The position numbers and the translations under genes are program-made. A DNA stretch of 64,000 nucleotides from Stenotrophomonas sp. UBA2629 (GTDB lineage Bacteria; Pseudomonadota; Gammaproteobacteria; Xanthomonadales; Xanthomonadaceae), in the NCBI GenBank assembly GCA_002359895.1, contig DEOB01000012.1, positions 165,281 to 229,280 on the forward strand. Reading direction: 5' to 3'. Of this stretch, positions 27,553-35,502 are shown piece after piece. The notes beneath the pieces are model-generated. The model was not told where the DNA came from. It was given only the letters and a program-made list of their open reading frames with translations, and did not search any database. Within the stretch, counting starts at the first letter, position 1, and each line of letters opens with the position of its first letter.

Positions 27553-28194
27553 ATGCGACTACGCGTCATTCTTGCTGATGATCACCCCGTCGTCCGCATC
27601 GGCGCGCGGGCATTGATTGAAGGCAGCGGTGTGGGAGAGGTAACCGCTGAGGCCAATAGTCCAGGCGAGCTGCTGCAGGCATTAGAAGATCACCCCTGTG
27701 ATGTGCTGGTAACCGACTTTTCCATGCCAGGAAGTCAGCAACCTGATGGCTTCGCGATGCTGGAATTGATCAGGCGTAGACATCCGAACCTGCCGATTTT
27801 GTTGCTGAGCATGGCCAACAACCTGAGTATCCTGCGGCTGGTGGTCTCAGCTGGGGTGCTAGGACTGATCGACAAGGCCTCCTCGCTCGACGAACTCCCG
27901 CAGGCGTTGCAGACCGTGCATCGGGGTGCCCCGTATGTCAGCAAGGGGCTGAAGAAGCGCATTGCCGAACTCGGCAGCGAGGCCGTGGCAACCGGCGGCA
28001 AGCAGCCATCACCACGCGAGGCTGAGGTACTCCGCCTACTGGCTTCTGGCCTGTCTGTTACCGAGATAGCGATGTATCTGAACCGCAGCAAGACTACTAT
28101 CAGCCGCCAAAAGACCGATGCCATGCGCAAGCTGGGTATCAGCAATGACGCCGAGTTGTTCGAGTTCCTGCGCGATGAAGGCATCTCCAACTGA
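27553..28194 (+). CDS. NarL/LuxR-family response regulator, BvgA/RcsB-like
   Basis: A 213-residue regulator with an N-terminal receiver domain (acidic pocket ADDHPVV, phospho-acceptor Asp in VLVTDFSMPG, conserved Ser/Lys positions in LLLSM and IDKAS) and a C-terminal LuxR-type helix-turn-helix (SPREAEVLRLLASGLSVTEIA ... LNRSKTTISRQK). It is divergent from the BvgS-like kinase and shares a 68-base control region with it, a typical arrangement for a cognate pair. Targets are not evident. Confidence 0.92.
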   Translation: MRLRVILADDHPVVRIGARALIEGSGVGEVTAEANSPGELLQALEDHPCDVLVTDFSMPGSQQPDGFAMLELIRRRHPNLPILLLSMANNLSILRLVVSAGVLGLIDKASSLDELPQALQTVHRGAPYVSKGLKKRIAELGSEAVATGGKQPSPREAEVLRLLASGLSVTEIAMYLNRSKTTISRQKTDAMRKLGISNDAELFEFLRDEGISN

Positions 28195-28312
28195 TCGCCC
28201 GCATTTTTGATGCTCGATGCCGTCATATAAGTGCATGAGGAGCCCTTGTCTCGGCATGCCCTGAAGCGGTGGCGTTAGTGCAACAAAAAGGCTCCCCGAG
28301 CTGCCGTAGCAC

Positions 28313-29242
28313 CTACATTTCATCCGGCATGCGATGCGGGTTCAAGCTAATGGCCCCACCGATGCAGGTTGTGGTGTGTCCTCCTATCCATATCTCGTCC
28401 TGCTCGCGATGGACAAAGATCCTGCCTGCGCGACCCATGCATGTTCCTTGTTGGACGATGTATCGATCAGCGCCAAGACCGAGCCGAGCAAACCAGCAGC
28501 CAATTCCTGCCTGCAGACTCCCGGTAGCCGGGTCTTCAGGCACCGCGTCACCGGCAATGAACGCGCGTGATTCGAACCGCGTTGCGCCTGTAATTGGCTG
28601 ATTCTGCGCAGGGCCGATAATGCCTACCGCCAGACCCATCAGCTTGGAGTAGTCCGGGACCACCGCCAATACGTCCCTGTCACTTCGAAGACGAAGGCCC
28701 AGCCAACCTGCACCATTGTCTACCCAAGCTGCATCCAGGACTTCCCCCGGAGCCAAACCAAGGCCCTCGCAAACACGAGACAGGAGACTAGGCTCCAGCG
28801 GGCCGTTCCTTAGTAGCGGGGGAGCCCTGAAGGCCAGCCGCGCCGCGGGCTTGATGAGAGCAGTTGGTTCCGGATGGCATCCACTCTGATCCTCCCACGG
28901 CCGCTCCTCATTGCGAAGAAGCACGAGCCCAGCGCCACACTCCTGCACAATGTGTGCGCCGCGCGGTACTCCGCCTGATTCAAGCCAAGCATGGCAAGCG
29001 CCCAAGGTGGGATGGCCAGCGAACGGAAGCTCTCCTAGAGTCGACCAGATGCGTACCCGGTAGTCCGCCCTGGGATCGACGGGGGGAAGCAGGAATACGG
29101 TTTCACTAAGACCAAGCCACTTGGCAACCTCGAGCATGCAATGGTCAGGGAGCAATGCATTGCAATGGACTATCGCGACAGGATTGCCGCGCATTGGTTG
29201 CGCTGAAAATACATCAACTTGGGTGTATAGCAGCTTGAGCAT
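28313..29242 (-). CDS. PhzF-family isomerase-like protein
   Basis: A 309-residue protein of the PhzF/YddE family, which has a diaminopimelate-epimerase-like two-domain fold. The N-terminal signature YTQVDVFSxxPMRGNPVAIV is present, the catalytic Glu is in LGLSETVFL, and the glycine-rich motif LPFAGHPTLGACHAWL is intact; a matching second-half motif PEDPATGSLQAG is also seen. In phenazine producers PhzF isomerises dihydro-hydroxyanthranilate, but no phz genes are nearby, so the substrate is unknown. The ATG at 29242 is chosen for family fit over 29278. Confidence 0.85.
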   Translation of the reverse strand: MLKLLYTQVDVFSAQPMRGNPVAIVHCNALLPDHCMLEVAKWLGLSETVFLLPPVDPRADYRVRIWSTLGELPFAGHPTLGACHAWLESGGVPRGAHIVQECGAGLVLLRNEERPWEDQSGCHPEPTALIKPAARLAFRAPPLLRNGPLEPSLLSRVCEGLGLAPGEVLDAAWVDNGAGWLGLRLRSDRDVLAVVPDYSKLMGLAVGIIGPAQNQPITGATRFESRAFIAGDAVPEDPATGSLQAGIGCWFARLGLGADRYIVQQGTCMGRAGRIFVHREQDEIWIGGHTTTCIGGAISLNPHRMPDEM

Positions 29243-29663
29243 GACGGATAGAAACCGAAGGGTAAGGGAACAGGACATCGTGCTGACGATTTCTCGCTAA
29301 CTTGACGAAGCACCAGTCCAACTGGACTAGGGGATCAGGCAAGTCGCAGCGACCACGGTAGAGCCTATAGACCGCCGATTGCCATACAACTTGTTGCAAA
29401 TTCCATCAGGATGACCTGTTCTTCTCTCCAGCTTTGGAGATGTTAGGCATGTACGGCGAGGGTTGCTTTTCAATGTCTTGCAGATTTGCCTCCAAGGGCA
29501 GCCGGAAGTGGTTATGGAGCACCTCATAGACAGCCAGCCCCCTCCACCCCGGCGACGGCTTACAAGTGGCGCTGGAAACAATTTGATACCGGCTTCTGAC
29601 TGCCTCGAGCCTGCGGCGATTCTTACGAGTCGAGATCTTTGCCCTTGCAAGGAGCCTAGCTCA
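29243..29663. other. intergenic stretch before the IS256 remnant
   Basis: About 420 bases with only short overlapping open frames. A plus-strand frame at 29463-29750 looks partly coding but runs into the insertion-sequence end, so it may be a truncated gene. Nothing can be named. Confidence 0.35.
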
Positions 29664-29996
29664 GGGGCCTGTCCTAGATTTCGTGTAGATGGGTCACCGG
29701 CAGGAAACTGCCATCTGACCTGGAGACACCATGAGTTCACGCAAACATGAAGTACCCAACGAGTTGCTGAGCAGCCTGTTGGTTAACTGCAAGAGACCTG
29801 AGGACCAGATCAGCGAAAACGGCCTGCTAAAGCAGTTGACCAAGCTGCTGGTTGAGAAGGCGCTCAATGCAGAGATGACCGAGCACTTGGGGCACAAGAT
29901 TGGAGGACAGTCCTGAAGCGATTTGCGATCCAGCTTGTGCCCTCCCCCCTCTGCTGCAAACCGAATCGCGGTTACACGAAAAGCTGCACACGCTCC
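29664..29996 (+). mobile_element. internally deleted IS256-family element
   Basis: The left end 29664-29688 and right end 29971-29996 form imperfect terminal inverted repeats sharing TTTCGTGTA and most outer positions. The transposase start at 29731 encodes 61 residues typical of IS256 N-termini (ENGLLKQLTKLLVEKAL and AEMTEHLGHK). At about 29913 the sequence jumps to another frame encoding LKRFAIQL, the extreme C-terminus of IS256 transposases, just before the right end. About 1 kb of core is therefore missing. The element cannot make transposase but both ends remain, as in a MITE-like derivative. Confidence 0.75.
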
Positions 29997-30121
29997 AGCT
30001 TGAACTATGTGTCGTGGAAGCGGCGACTAGAAGTGGCCGCCGACCTCAAGCGCATCAACACCTGCGCCACCGCCGAGGAAGCTGAGCAACGGTTCACCGA
30101 GTTCGAGGCACGCTGGGACAG
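29997..30121 (+). pseudogene. IS256 transposase internal fragment
   Basis: Directly after the right end of the deleted element, the frame reads LNYVSWKRRLEVAADLKRI ... EEAEQRFTEFEARWDS, a conserved internal part of IS256-family transposases. It has no start and stops being homologous where the chrA stop codon begins. It represents a second, separately truncated copy or a rearranged piece of the same element. Confidence 0.75.
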
Positions 30122-31324
30122 CTACAGCACCACCGCCCAGCCGACAATGCCAGCTAGCAGTACCACCAAAAATGGCGGTGCATGCGCAACGACCAGTAGC
30201 CCGAACGCAATCAGCGCCGTCGCGACATCCCATCGGTCATGGATCGCACTCGTCCACACAGGGTCGTACAACGCAGCCAGCAGGATTCCGACCACCCCGG
30301 CATTGATTCCTGAAACTGCCGCTTGCAGATCTTTCCGTTGACGCAAGGACTCCCAGAACGGCAGCGCACCCACAAGGACTAGAGCGGCAGGCAAGAAAAT
30401 GACCACCAGCATCAACATACCACCTGCCCAGCCCCCCAACGGACCGTCGGCTATCGCCCCCAGATAAGCCGCAAAGGTGAAAAGAGGGCCTGGCACCGCC
30501 TGCGCCGCAGCGTACCCGGCTAACAGATCCGCGGTGCTCACGGTGCCGCTTTGGACAACAGCAGTCTGCAGCAACGGCAGGACGACGTGGCCGCCGCCAA
30601 AGACCAAGGCGCCAGCGCGGTACACACCCTCCAAAAGCACGGCCAGGGGGGAGCCGCTAGCCACTGCCCACACGGGCAGCAGAACAAGCGGCAGCACCAA
30701 CAGCATCAGTGCCACCGCGCCGGTTCTTCGCGAGACGGGATAGCTGCAGGCTGACTGGCCGAGCGCCGGATCGATCTTCAGCGCCCAGCGACCGAGCAGC
30801 CCGCTGACGATGATCACCACTATCTGGCCCACGACCGAGGGCATTGCCAGCGTCAACACGGCGGCGGAAAGGGCCATCCCTGCCCGCAAACGGTCCGTGC
30901 ACAGGGATCGGGCCATTCCCCATACTGCCTGCGCCACCACGGCAACTGCCACGATCTTGAGGCCATGTAGCCAGCCTGATTCAACGATGCCTTCGTATCC
31001 GGCAACGCCCAGGGCGAACAGGATCATCAGCACGGCCGATGGCAAGGTAAAGCCTGCCCAGGCGGCCAGCAGGCCAGGCCAGCCGGCGCGATGCAGGCCC
31101 AGCGCCATGCCTACCTGGCTGCTGGCCGGCCCTGGCAGTAATTGGCACAGGGCCACCAGATCGGAGTAGCTACGGTCCGTCAGCCAACGGCGACGTTCGA
31201 CGAACTCGAGGCGGAAGTAGCTCAGGTGGGCGATCGGGCCGCCGAACGACGTCAGGCCCAGTCGCAGGAACACCAGGAAGACGCGCCAAGCGCTTTCGCT
31301 TGTTGTGGGTTCGAGCGGCGACAC
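30122..31324 (-). CDS. chrA: chromate transporter ChrA
   Basis: A 400-residue membrane protein made of two homologous halves, the long-chain CHR form. The first half carries LRLGLTSFGGPIAHLSYF and LCQLLPGPASSQVGMALG; the second carries FGGGHVVLPLLQTAVVQ and AAQAVPGPLFTFAAYLG. About ten to twelve hydrophobic helices are visible. The family exports chromate from the cytoplasm. The start is GTG with GGAGG nine bases upstream. Its 3' end abuts an IS256 fragment, and it is 54 bases downstream of arsC, so it may be read with arsH-arsC. Confidence 0.92.
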   Translation of the reverse strand: MSPLEPTTSESAWRVFLVFLRLGLTSFGGPIAHLSYFRLEFVERRRWLTDRSYSDLVALCQLLPGPASSQVGMALGLHRAGWPGLLAAWAGFTLPSAVLMILFALGVAGYEGIVESGWLHGLKIVAVAVVAQAVWGMARSLCTDRLRAGMALSAAVLTLAMPSVVGQIVVIIVSGLLGRWALKIDPALGQSACSYPVSRRTGAVALMLLVLPLVLLPVWAVASGSPLAVLLEGVYRAGALVFGGGHVVLPLLQTAVVQSGTVSTADLLAGYAAAQAVPGPLFTFAAYLGAIADGPLGGWAGGMLMLVVIFLPAALVLVGALPFWESLRQRKDLQAAVSGINAGVVGILLAALYDPVWTSAIHDRWDVATALIAFGLLVVAHAPPFLVVLLAGIVGWAVVL

Positions 31325-31378
31325 CAGGCATGGCCTCCTGTGGTTCCCAACGGCGGCCAGTTCAACCCGGCAAGGGCA

Positions 31379-31798
31379 TCAGGGCATCGAAGTCCGGACG
31401 TGTCCGGTCACCAACTCCCCGTCTTCCTTACGGAATGGTCCGGGCAGCGACGGCAGAATCTCCAGCACCACTTCCGAAGGCCGGCACAGACGCGTACCTC
31501 CATCGGTTTGTACGAAAGGACGATTGATGAGTATCGGATGCGCCAGCATCGCATCAAGCAGCGCGTCGTCGCTCAGTGCCGCATCGCCCAGTTCCAGCTC
31601 GTCATAGGGCGTGCCCTTCTGCCGGATGGCATCGCGCACGCTTAAACCTGCGGCCTCGATGAGTTCGACCAGCCGCGCACGGCTAGGCGGGTGGGCCAGG
31701 TAGTCGATCACTTCTGGTTCGATCCCGGCGAAGCGCATCAGCGCCAGGGTGTTGCGGGAGGTACCGCACTTGGTGTTGTGGTAGATGACAGCGTTCAC
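31379..31798 (-). CDS. arsC: glutaredoxin-dependent arsenate reductase
   Basis: A 139-residue protein of the ArsC/Spx fold. The catalytic Cys is in HNTKCGTSRNTL (C11), followed by the family's INRPFVQT segment and the downstream Arg-containing motif CRPSEVVLEIL. It reduces arsenate to arsenite using glutathione and glutaredoxin. It overlaps arsH by four bases (ATGA type), so the two are translationally coupled. A second, unrelated arsenate reductase lies in the divergent operon. Confidence 0.93.
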   Translation of the reverse strand: MNAVIYHNTKCGTSRNTLALMRFAGIEPEVIDYLAHPPSRARLVELIEAAGLSVRDAIRQKGTPYDELELGDAALSDDALLDAMLAHPILINRPFVQTDGGTRLCRPSEVVLEILPSLPGPFRKEDGELVTGHVRTSMP

Positions 31799-32538
31799 GC
31801 ACTTTCCTCTTGGTTCAAGACGGTCTCCACCACGCCTGCAGCAACCGCCAGCGCCGCCGTTTCAACGGCGCCCTTGCGCTCGCTGTAGCGGTCCACCAGA
31901 TAGTCGCTGCGCCCGCGCACCAGCAGGGTGAACTTGACCAGTTCCTCCATTACATCCACCACGCGATCGTAATACGCCGAAGGCCTCATTCGACCATCGT
32001 CGTCAAACTCCTGCCAGGCTTTGGCGACCGACGACTGGTTGGGGATCGTCACCATCCGCATCCAGCGGCCGAGCACGCGCAGCGCGTTGACCACGTTGAA
32101 GGACTGCGAGCCGCCGCAGACCTGCATCACTGCCAGCGTGCGGCCTTGGGTGGGTCGAACGCTGCCTTCTTCCAGCGGTAGCCAGTCGATCTGGTTCTTG
32201 AATACAGCGGTAAGGGTGCCGTGGCGTTCGGGGCTGACCCACACGTGGCCTTCCGACCACAGCGAGGCCTGGCGCAGCTCCTGCACCTTTGGGTGGGTAG
32301 CTGGCACCGAGTCAAGGATCGGTAGCTCATGTGGATCGAACAGGCGGGTTTCCGCCCCGAGCTGTTCCAGCAACCGCTGCGCCTCAAGCGCCAGCTTGCG
32401 GCTGAACGACTGAGGCCGCAGTGACCCATATAGGATCAGGATGCGTGGCCGGTGCGGTTGCGCAGTCGGGTCGTTGAGTTTGGCGGCCGTCGGAATGTCC
32501 AGGGCGCTTGGGACCACGTTGGGAATCTTATGCAACAC
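31795..32538 (-). CDS. arsH: ArsH NADPH-dependent FMN reductase
   Basis: A 247-residue flavodoxin-fold protein. The FMN-binding motif LILYGSLRPQSFSRKLA is at about residue 33-50, and WVSPERHGTLTAVFKNQIDW and VCGGSQSFNVVNALRVLGRWMR are typical ArsH blocks. Known ArsH proteins oxidise trivalent methylated or aromatic arsenicals and reduce quinones or metal ions. It is the first gene of the leftward unit arsH-arsC (-chrA), and its start lies 24 bases from the arsR operator. Confidence 0.93.
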   Translation of the reverse strand: MLHKIPNVVPSALDIPTAAKLNDPTAQPHRPRILILYGSLRPQSFSRKLALEAQRLLEQLGAETRLFDPHELPILDSVPATHPKVQELRQASLWSEGHVWVSPERHGTLTAVFKNQIDWLPLEEGSVRPTQGRTLAVMQVCGGSQSFNVVNALRVLGRWMRMVTIPNQSSVAKAWQEFDDDGRMRPSAYYDRVVDVMEELVKFTLLVRGRSDYLVDRYSERKGAVETAALAVAAGVVETVLNQEESA

Positions 32539-32561
32539 GGAGGGTTGTCCTGCGGTATATA

Positions 32562-32585
32562 TTCCATTATTCTAGAATCATGGAA
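32562..32585. promoter_or_regulatory. probable ArsR operator
   Basis: A 24-bp nearly perfect dyad, centred on TTCTAGAA with outer arms TTCCAT and ATGGAA, lies between arsH and arsR; only one symmetric pair mismatches. It overlaps the arsR start codon (32580). Its position lets one repressor control both divergent units. Confidence 0.8.
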
Positions 32586-32894
32586 CATAAGAACGCAACC
32601 CACGCCCTCGCCGCCCTGGGCCACGCCACGCGCCTGTCCATCTTCCGGTTGCTGGTGCAGGCCGGCAGTGGTGGCAAGCTCGCCGGCGACATTGCTCAGG
32701 CGCTCTCGTTGCCCGGCGCAACCCTCTCCTTCCACCTGAAGGAACTGTTGGCAGCGGGCTTGATCAACGCAGAGCAGCGTGGCCGGACCATCTGCTACCG
32801 GGCCGAGTTTGTGGCGATGAACGAGCTGCTGGCCTACCTCACCGAAAACTGCTGTGCCGACGAACAGTCCTGCGAACGCCCCGCTGGCTGCTAA
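32580..32894 (+). CDS. arsR: ArsR/SmtB-family metalloregulator
   Basis: A 104-residue winged-helix repressor. The helix-turn-helix is in AGDIAQALSLPGATLSFHLKELLAAGL. The N-terminal ELCVC-type Cys pair of classical ArsR is absent; instead a cysteine cluster sits at the C-terminus (ENCCADEQSC ... AGC), typical of the group whose As(III) site is C-terminal. It represses divergent arsenic genes until arsenite binds. The ATG at 32580 lies inside the operator dyad, so the message may be leaderless or have a very short leader; no ribosome site is evident. Confidence 0.92.
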   Translation: MEHKNATHALAALGHATRLSIFRLLVQAGSGGKLAGDIAQALSLPGATLSFHLKELLAAGLINAEQRGRTICYRAEFVAMNELLAYLTENCCADEQSCERPAGC

Positions 32895-32920
32895 CCAAGC
32901 CTACCTTAGAGATCGCTCAA

Positions 32921-33412
32921 ATGACCCGTCGCGTCTTGTTCTTGTGTACCGGTAATTCCGCTCGGAGCGTGTTGGCCGAATCGACCCTGAAAAAATGGGG
33001 CGAAGGCCGCTACGAGTCCTTCAGCGCAGGCAGTCAGCCGGCCGGCCGCGTCAACCCGTTTGCCATTGCTCAGTTGCAGCGCGAGGGTTTCCCGGTGGAC
33101 GGCCTGCGCAGCAAGTCTTGGGACGAGTTCGCCGAAGCTGATGCCGCTGCAATGGATCTGATCGTCACCGTGTGCGACAGCGCGGCGGTGGAGGCTTGCC
33201 CGGTGGTGTTCGGCGACTTTGTGCGGGTGCACTGGGGCCTGTTCGACCCAGCCGGCGTTGAAGGTTCGGACGAACAGAAGGCCGAAGCCTTCTATCGCGC
33301 GCATCAGATCATCAAGGCGCGCCTGAAGGCTTTCCTCGACGTCCCCGACAACGCATGGGACGACCGCGAGGCGCTCAAGGCTCAGCTCGAGCCGATCGCG
33401 CAGATCAACTGA
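32921..33412 (+). CDS. arsC: thioredoxin-coupled arsenate reductase (LMW-PTPase fold)
   Basis: A 163-residue protein of the low-molecular-weight tyrosine phosphatase family. The P-loop CTGNSARS (CX5R) is at residues 10-17, and VTVCDSAAVEACPV carries the additional cysteines (about 87 and 94) used in the intramolecular disulfide cascade of thioredoxin-type arsenate reductases. It converts arsenate to arsenite. It follows arsR by 26 bases and precedes acr3; the trxB two genes later could supply its electrons. Confidence 0.92.
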   Translation: MTRRVLFLCTGNSARSVLAESTLKKWGEGRYESFSAGSQPAGRVNPFAIAQLQREGFPVDGLRSKSWDEFAEADAAAMDLIVTVCDSAAVEACPVVFGDFVRVHWGLFDPAGVEGSDEQKAEAFYRAHQIIKARLKAFLDVPDNAWDDREALKAQLEPIAQIN

Positions 33413-33432
33413 CCGTCTTTCCGGAAAATGCC

Positions 33433-34491
33433 ATGACCACTGATACCTCCCGCCTGTCCTTCTTGGACCGGTACCTCACGCTCTGGATCTTCGCCGCCAT
33501 GGCGCTCGGCGTCGGCCTGGGGGCGTTGTTCGAGGGAGTGCCCAGCGCGTTGAACAGCCTCTCCATAGGGTCGACCAACATCCCGATCGCGATCGGCCTG
33601 ATTCTGATGATGTATCCGCCGCTGGCCAAGGTGAAGTACGAAGAACTGCCGCGGGTTTTCGCCGACAAGCGCGTGTTGATGCTCTCGCTGCTGCAGAACT
33701 GGATCGTCGGTCCGTTCCTGATGTTCGGCCTGGCCGTGCTGTTCCTGCGCGACTACCCCGAGTACATGACCGGTCTGATCCTGATCGGGCTGGCCCGCTG
33801 CATCGCGATGGTGCTGGTGTGGAACCAGCTCGCCCGCGGCGACGCCCAGTATGTTGCTGGACTGGTGGCATTCAACTCGATCTTCCAGATCGCGCTGTTC
33901 AGCGTCTACGCGTGGTTCTTCCTTTCCTGGTTGCCCCCGGTGTTCGGTCTGCAGAGCAGCATCATCGATGTTAGTTTCTGGACCATCGCCGAGGCTGTTC
34001 TGATCTACCTTGGCATCCCGTTCCTGGCGGGCTTCCTCACCAGTCGATGGCTGAAGGCGCGTAAGGGTGTGCGCTGGTATGAAGAGAAATTCCTGCCTGC
34101 AATCAGTCCGATAACCCTTGCCGCACTGCTGTTTACCATCGTGGCGATGTTCAGCCTGAAGGGCGGCGACGTGCTGCGGATTCCGATGGACGCGGTACGC
34201 ATCGCGATCCCGCTGACGCTGTACTTCATCATCCAGTTCGTCATCAGTTTCTTCATGGGTAAGCTGATCGCCAAAGACTACCCCCGCACCACCGCGATCG
34301 CGTTCACTGCAGCAGGCAACAACTTCGAACTGGCGATCGCCGTGGCCATTGCCGCCTTCGGCCTGGCCTCGCCGGTCGCATTCGCCGCAGTCATAGGCCC
34401 GCTGGTGGAAGTGCCGGTGCTGATCCTGCTGGTCCATGTCGCCTTACGGCTGGGCAAACGCTACTTTCCTGCCGATGCACGGAGCCACTGA
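33433..34491 (+). CDS. acr3: ACR3-family arsenite efflux carrier
   Basis: A 352-residue membrane protein with about ten helices. The family's essential Cys lies in GLARCIAMVLVWN and the essential Glu in FTAAGNNFELAIAVAIA. Acr3 exports arsenite, driven by the proton gradient. The ATG at 33433 is preferred over an upstream in-frame start inside arsC; GGAAAA precedes it. It is followed after three bases by trxB, indicating one operon. Confidence 0.94.
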   Translation: MTTDTSRLSFLDRYLTLWIFAAMALGVGLGALFEGVPSALNSLSIGSTNIPIAIGLILMMYPPLAKVKYEELPRVFADKRVLMLSLLQNWIVGPFLMFGLAVLFLRDYPEYMTGLILIGLARCIAMVLVWNQLARGDAQYVAGLVAFNSIFQIALFSVYAWFFLSWLPPVFGLQSSIIDVSFWTIAEAVLIYLGIPFLAGFLTSRWLKARKGVRWYEEKFLPAISPITLAALLFTIVAMFSLKGGDVLRIPMDAVRIAIPLTLYFIIQFVISFFMGKLIAKDYPRTTAIAFTAAGNNFELAIAVAIAAFGLASPVAFAAVIGPLVEVPVLILLVHVALRLGKRYFPADARSH

Positions 34492-34494
34492 GCC

Positions 34495-35478
34495 ATGAGC
34501 ACCACCCGACACATTCCATTGCTGATCCTTGGTTCCGGCCCGGCCGGCTGGACCGCCGCCGTCTACGCCGCCCGCGCCAACCTCAAGCCGGTGGTCATCA
34601 CCGGCCTGCAACAGGGCGGCCAGCTGATGACCACCACCGAAGTGGACAACTGGCCGGGTGATGCCCACGGGCTGATGGGCCCGGACCTGATGACGCGCAT
34701 GCAGGCGCATGCCGAGCGCTTCAAGACCGAGGTCATCTTCGACCACATCCACACTGCCGACCTGTCCCAGCGCCCGTTCAGGCTGATCGGCGACAGCGCC
34801 GAGTACACCTGCGACGCGCTGATCATCGCCACTGGCGCCACCGCCAAGTACCTGGGCATTCCGACCGAAGGGGAATTCAAGGGCCGCGGCGTTTCCGCCT
34901 GCGCCACTTGTGACGGCTTCTTCTACCGTGACCAGGACGTGGTAGTGGTGGGCGGCGGCAACACCGCCGTGGAAGAAGCGCTGTACCTGTCCAACATCGC
35001 CCGCAAGGTCTACCTGATCCATCGCCGCGACACCCTGAAGGCGGAAAAGATCATGCAGGACAAGCTATTCGCCAAGGTTGAAGCCGGCAAGATCGAAACC
35101 GTCTGGCACCACCAGGTGGAGGAAGTGCTGGGCAACGAGGCCGGCGTGACCGGCGTGCGCGTGAAGTCGACCCTAGACGGCAGTACCCGCGACATCGATG
35201 CACACGGGTTCTTCGTGGCCATCGGCCACCACCCGAACACCCAGCTGTTCGACGGCCAGTTGGCGATGAACAACGGCTACCTGGACATCCGCTCGGGCCT
35301 TGGCGGCAATGCGACCCAGACCTCGGTGGAAGGCGTGTTCGCCGCCGGCGATGTGGCCGACCAGCACTACCGCCAAGCGATCACCTCGGCGGGGTTTGGC
35401 TGCATGGCAGCGCTGGACGCCGAGCGTTACTTGGATGCACTCAATGTCTCCGACCAGCAGCACAAGAACGCCGCCTGA
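34495..35478 (+). CDS. trxB: thioredoxin reductase in the ars operon
   Basis: A 327-residue low-molecular-weight thioredoxin reductase. The FAD site GSGPAGWTAAVYAARA is at the N-terminus, the redox-active CATC is in SACATCDGFFY, and the NADPH site GGGNTAVEEALYL follows. It reduces thioredoxin, which in turn regenerates the thioredoxin-type ArsC encoded two genes upstream. Tight spacing (3 bases after acr3, 24 before arsO) supports cotranscription. The main chromosomal trxB is presumably elsewhere. Confidence 0.93.
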   Translation: MSTTRHIPLLILGSGPAGWTAAVYAARANLKPVVITGLQQGGQLMTTTEVDNWPGDAHGLMGPDLMTRMQAHAERFKTEVIFDHIHTADLSQRPFRLIGDSAEYTCDALIIATGATAKYLGIPTEGEFKGRGVSACATCDGFFYRDQDVVVVGGGNTAVEEALYLSNIARKVYLIHRRDTLKAEKIMQDKLFAKVEAGKIETVWHHQVEEVLGNEAGVTGVRVKSTLDGSTRDIDAHGFFVAIGHHPNTQLFDGQLAMNNGYLDIRSGLGGNATQTSVEGVFAAGDVADQHYRQAITSAGFGCMAALDAERYLDALNVSDQQHKNAA

Positions 35479-35502
35479 GTGCTGCAGCGCGAGGAAGTCC
35501 AG

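Noticed and set aside
33382..34437. 351-residue open frame on the minus strand
   Set aside because: Antisense to acr3; composition is His/Gln/Asp-rich as expected for a shadow of a membrane protein gene.
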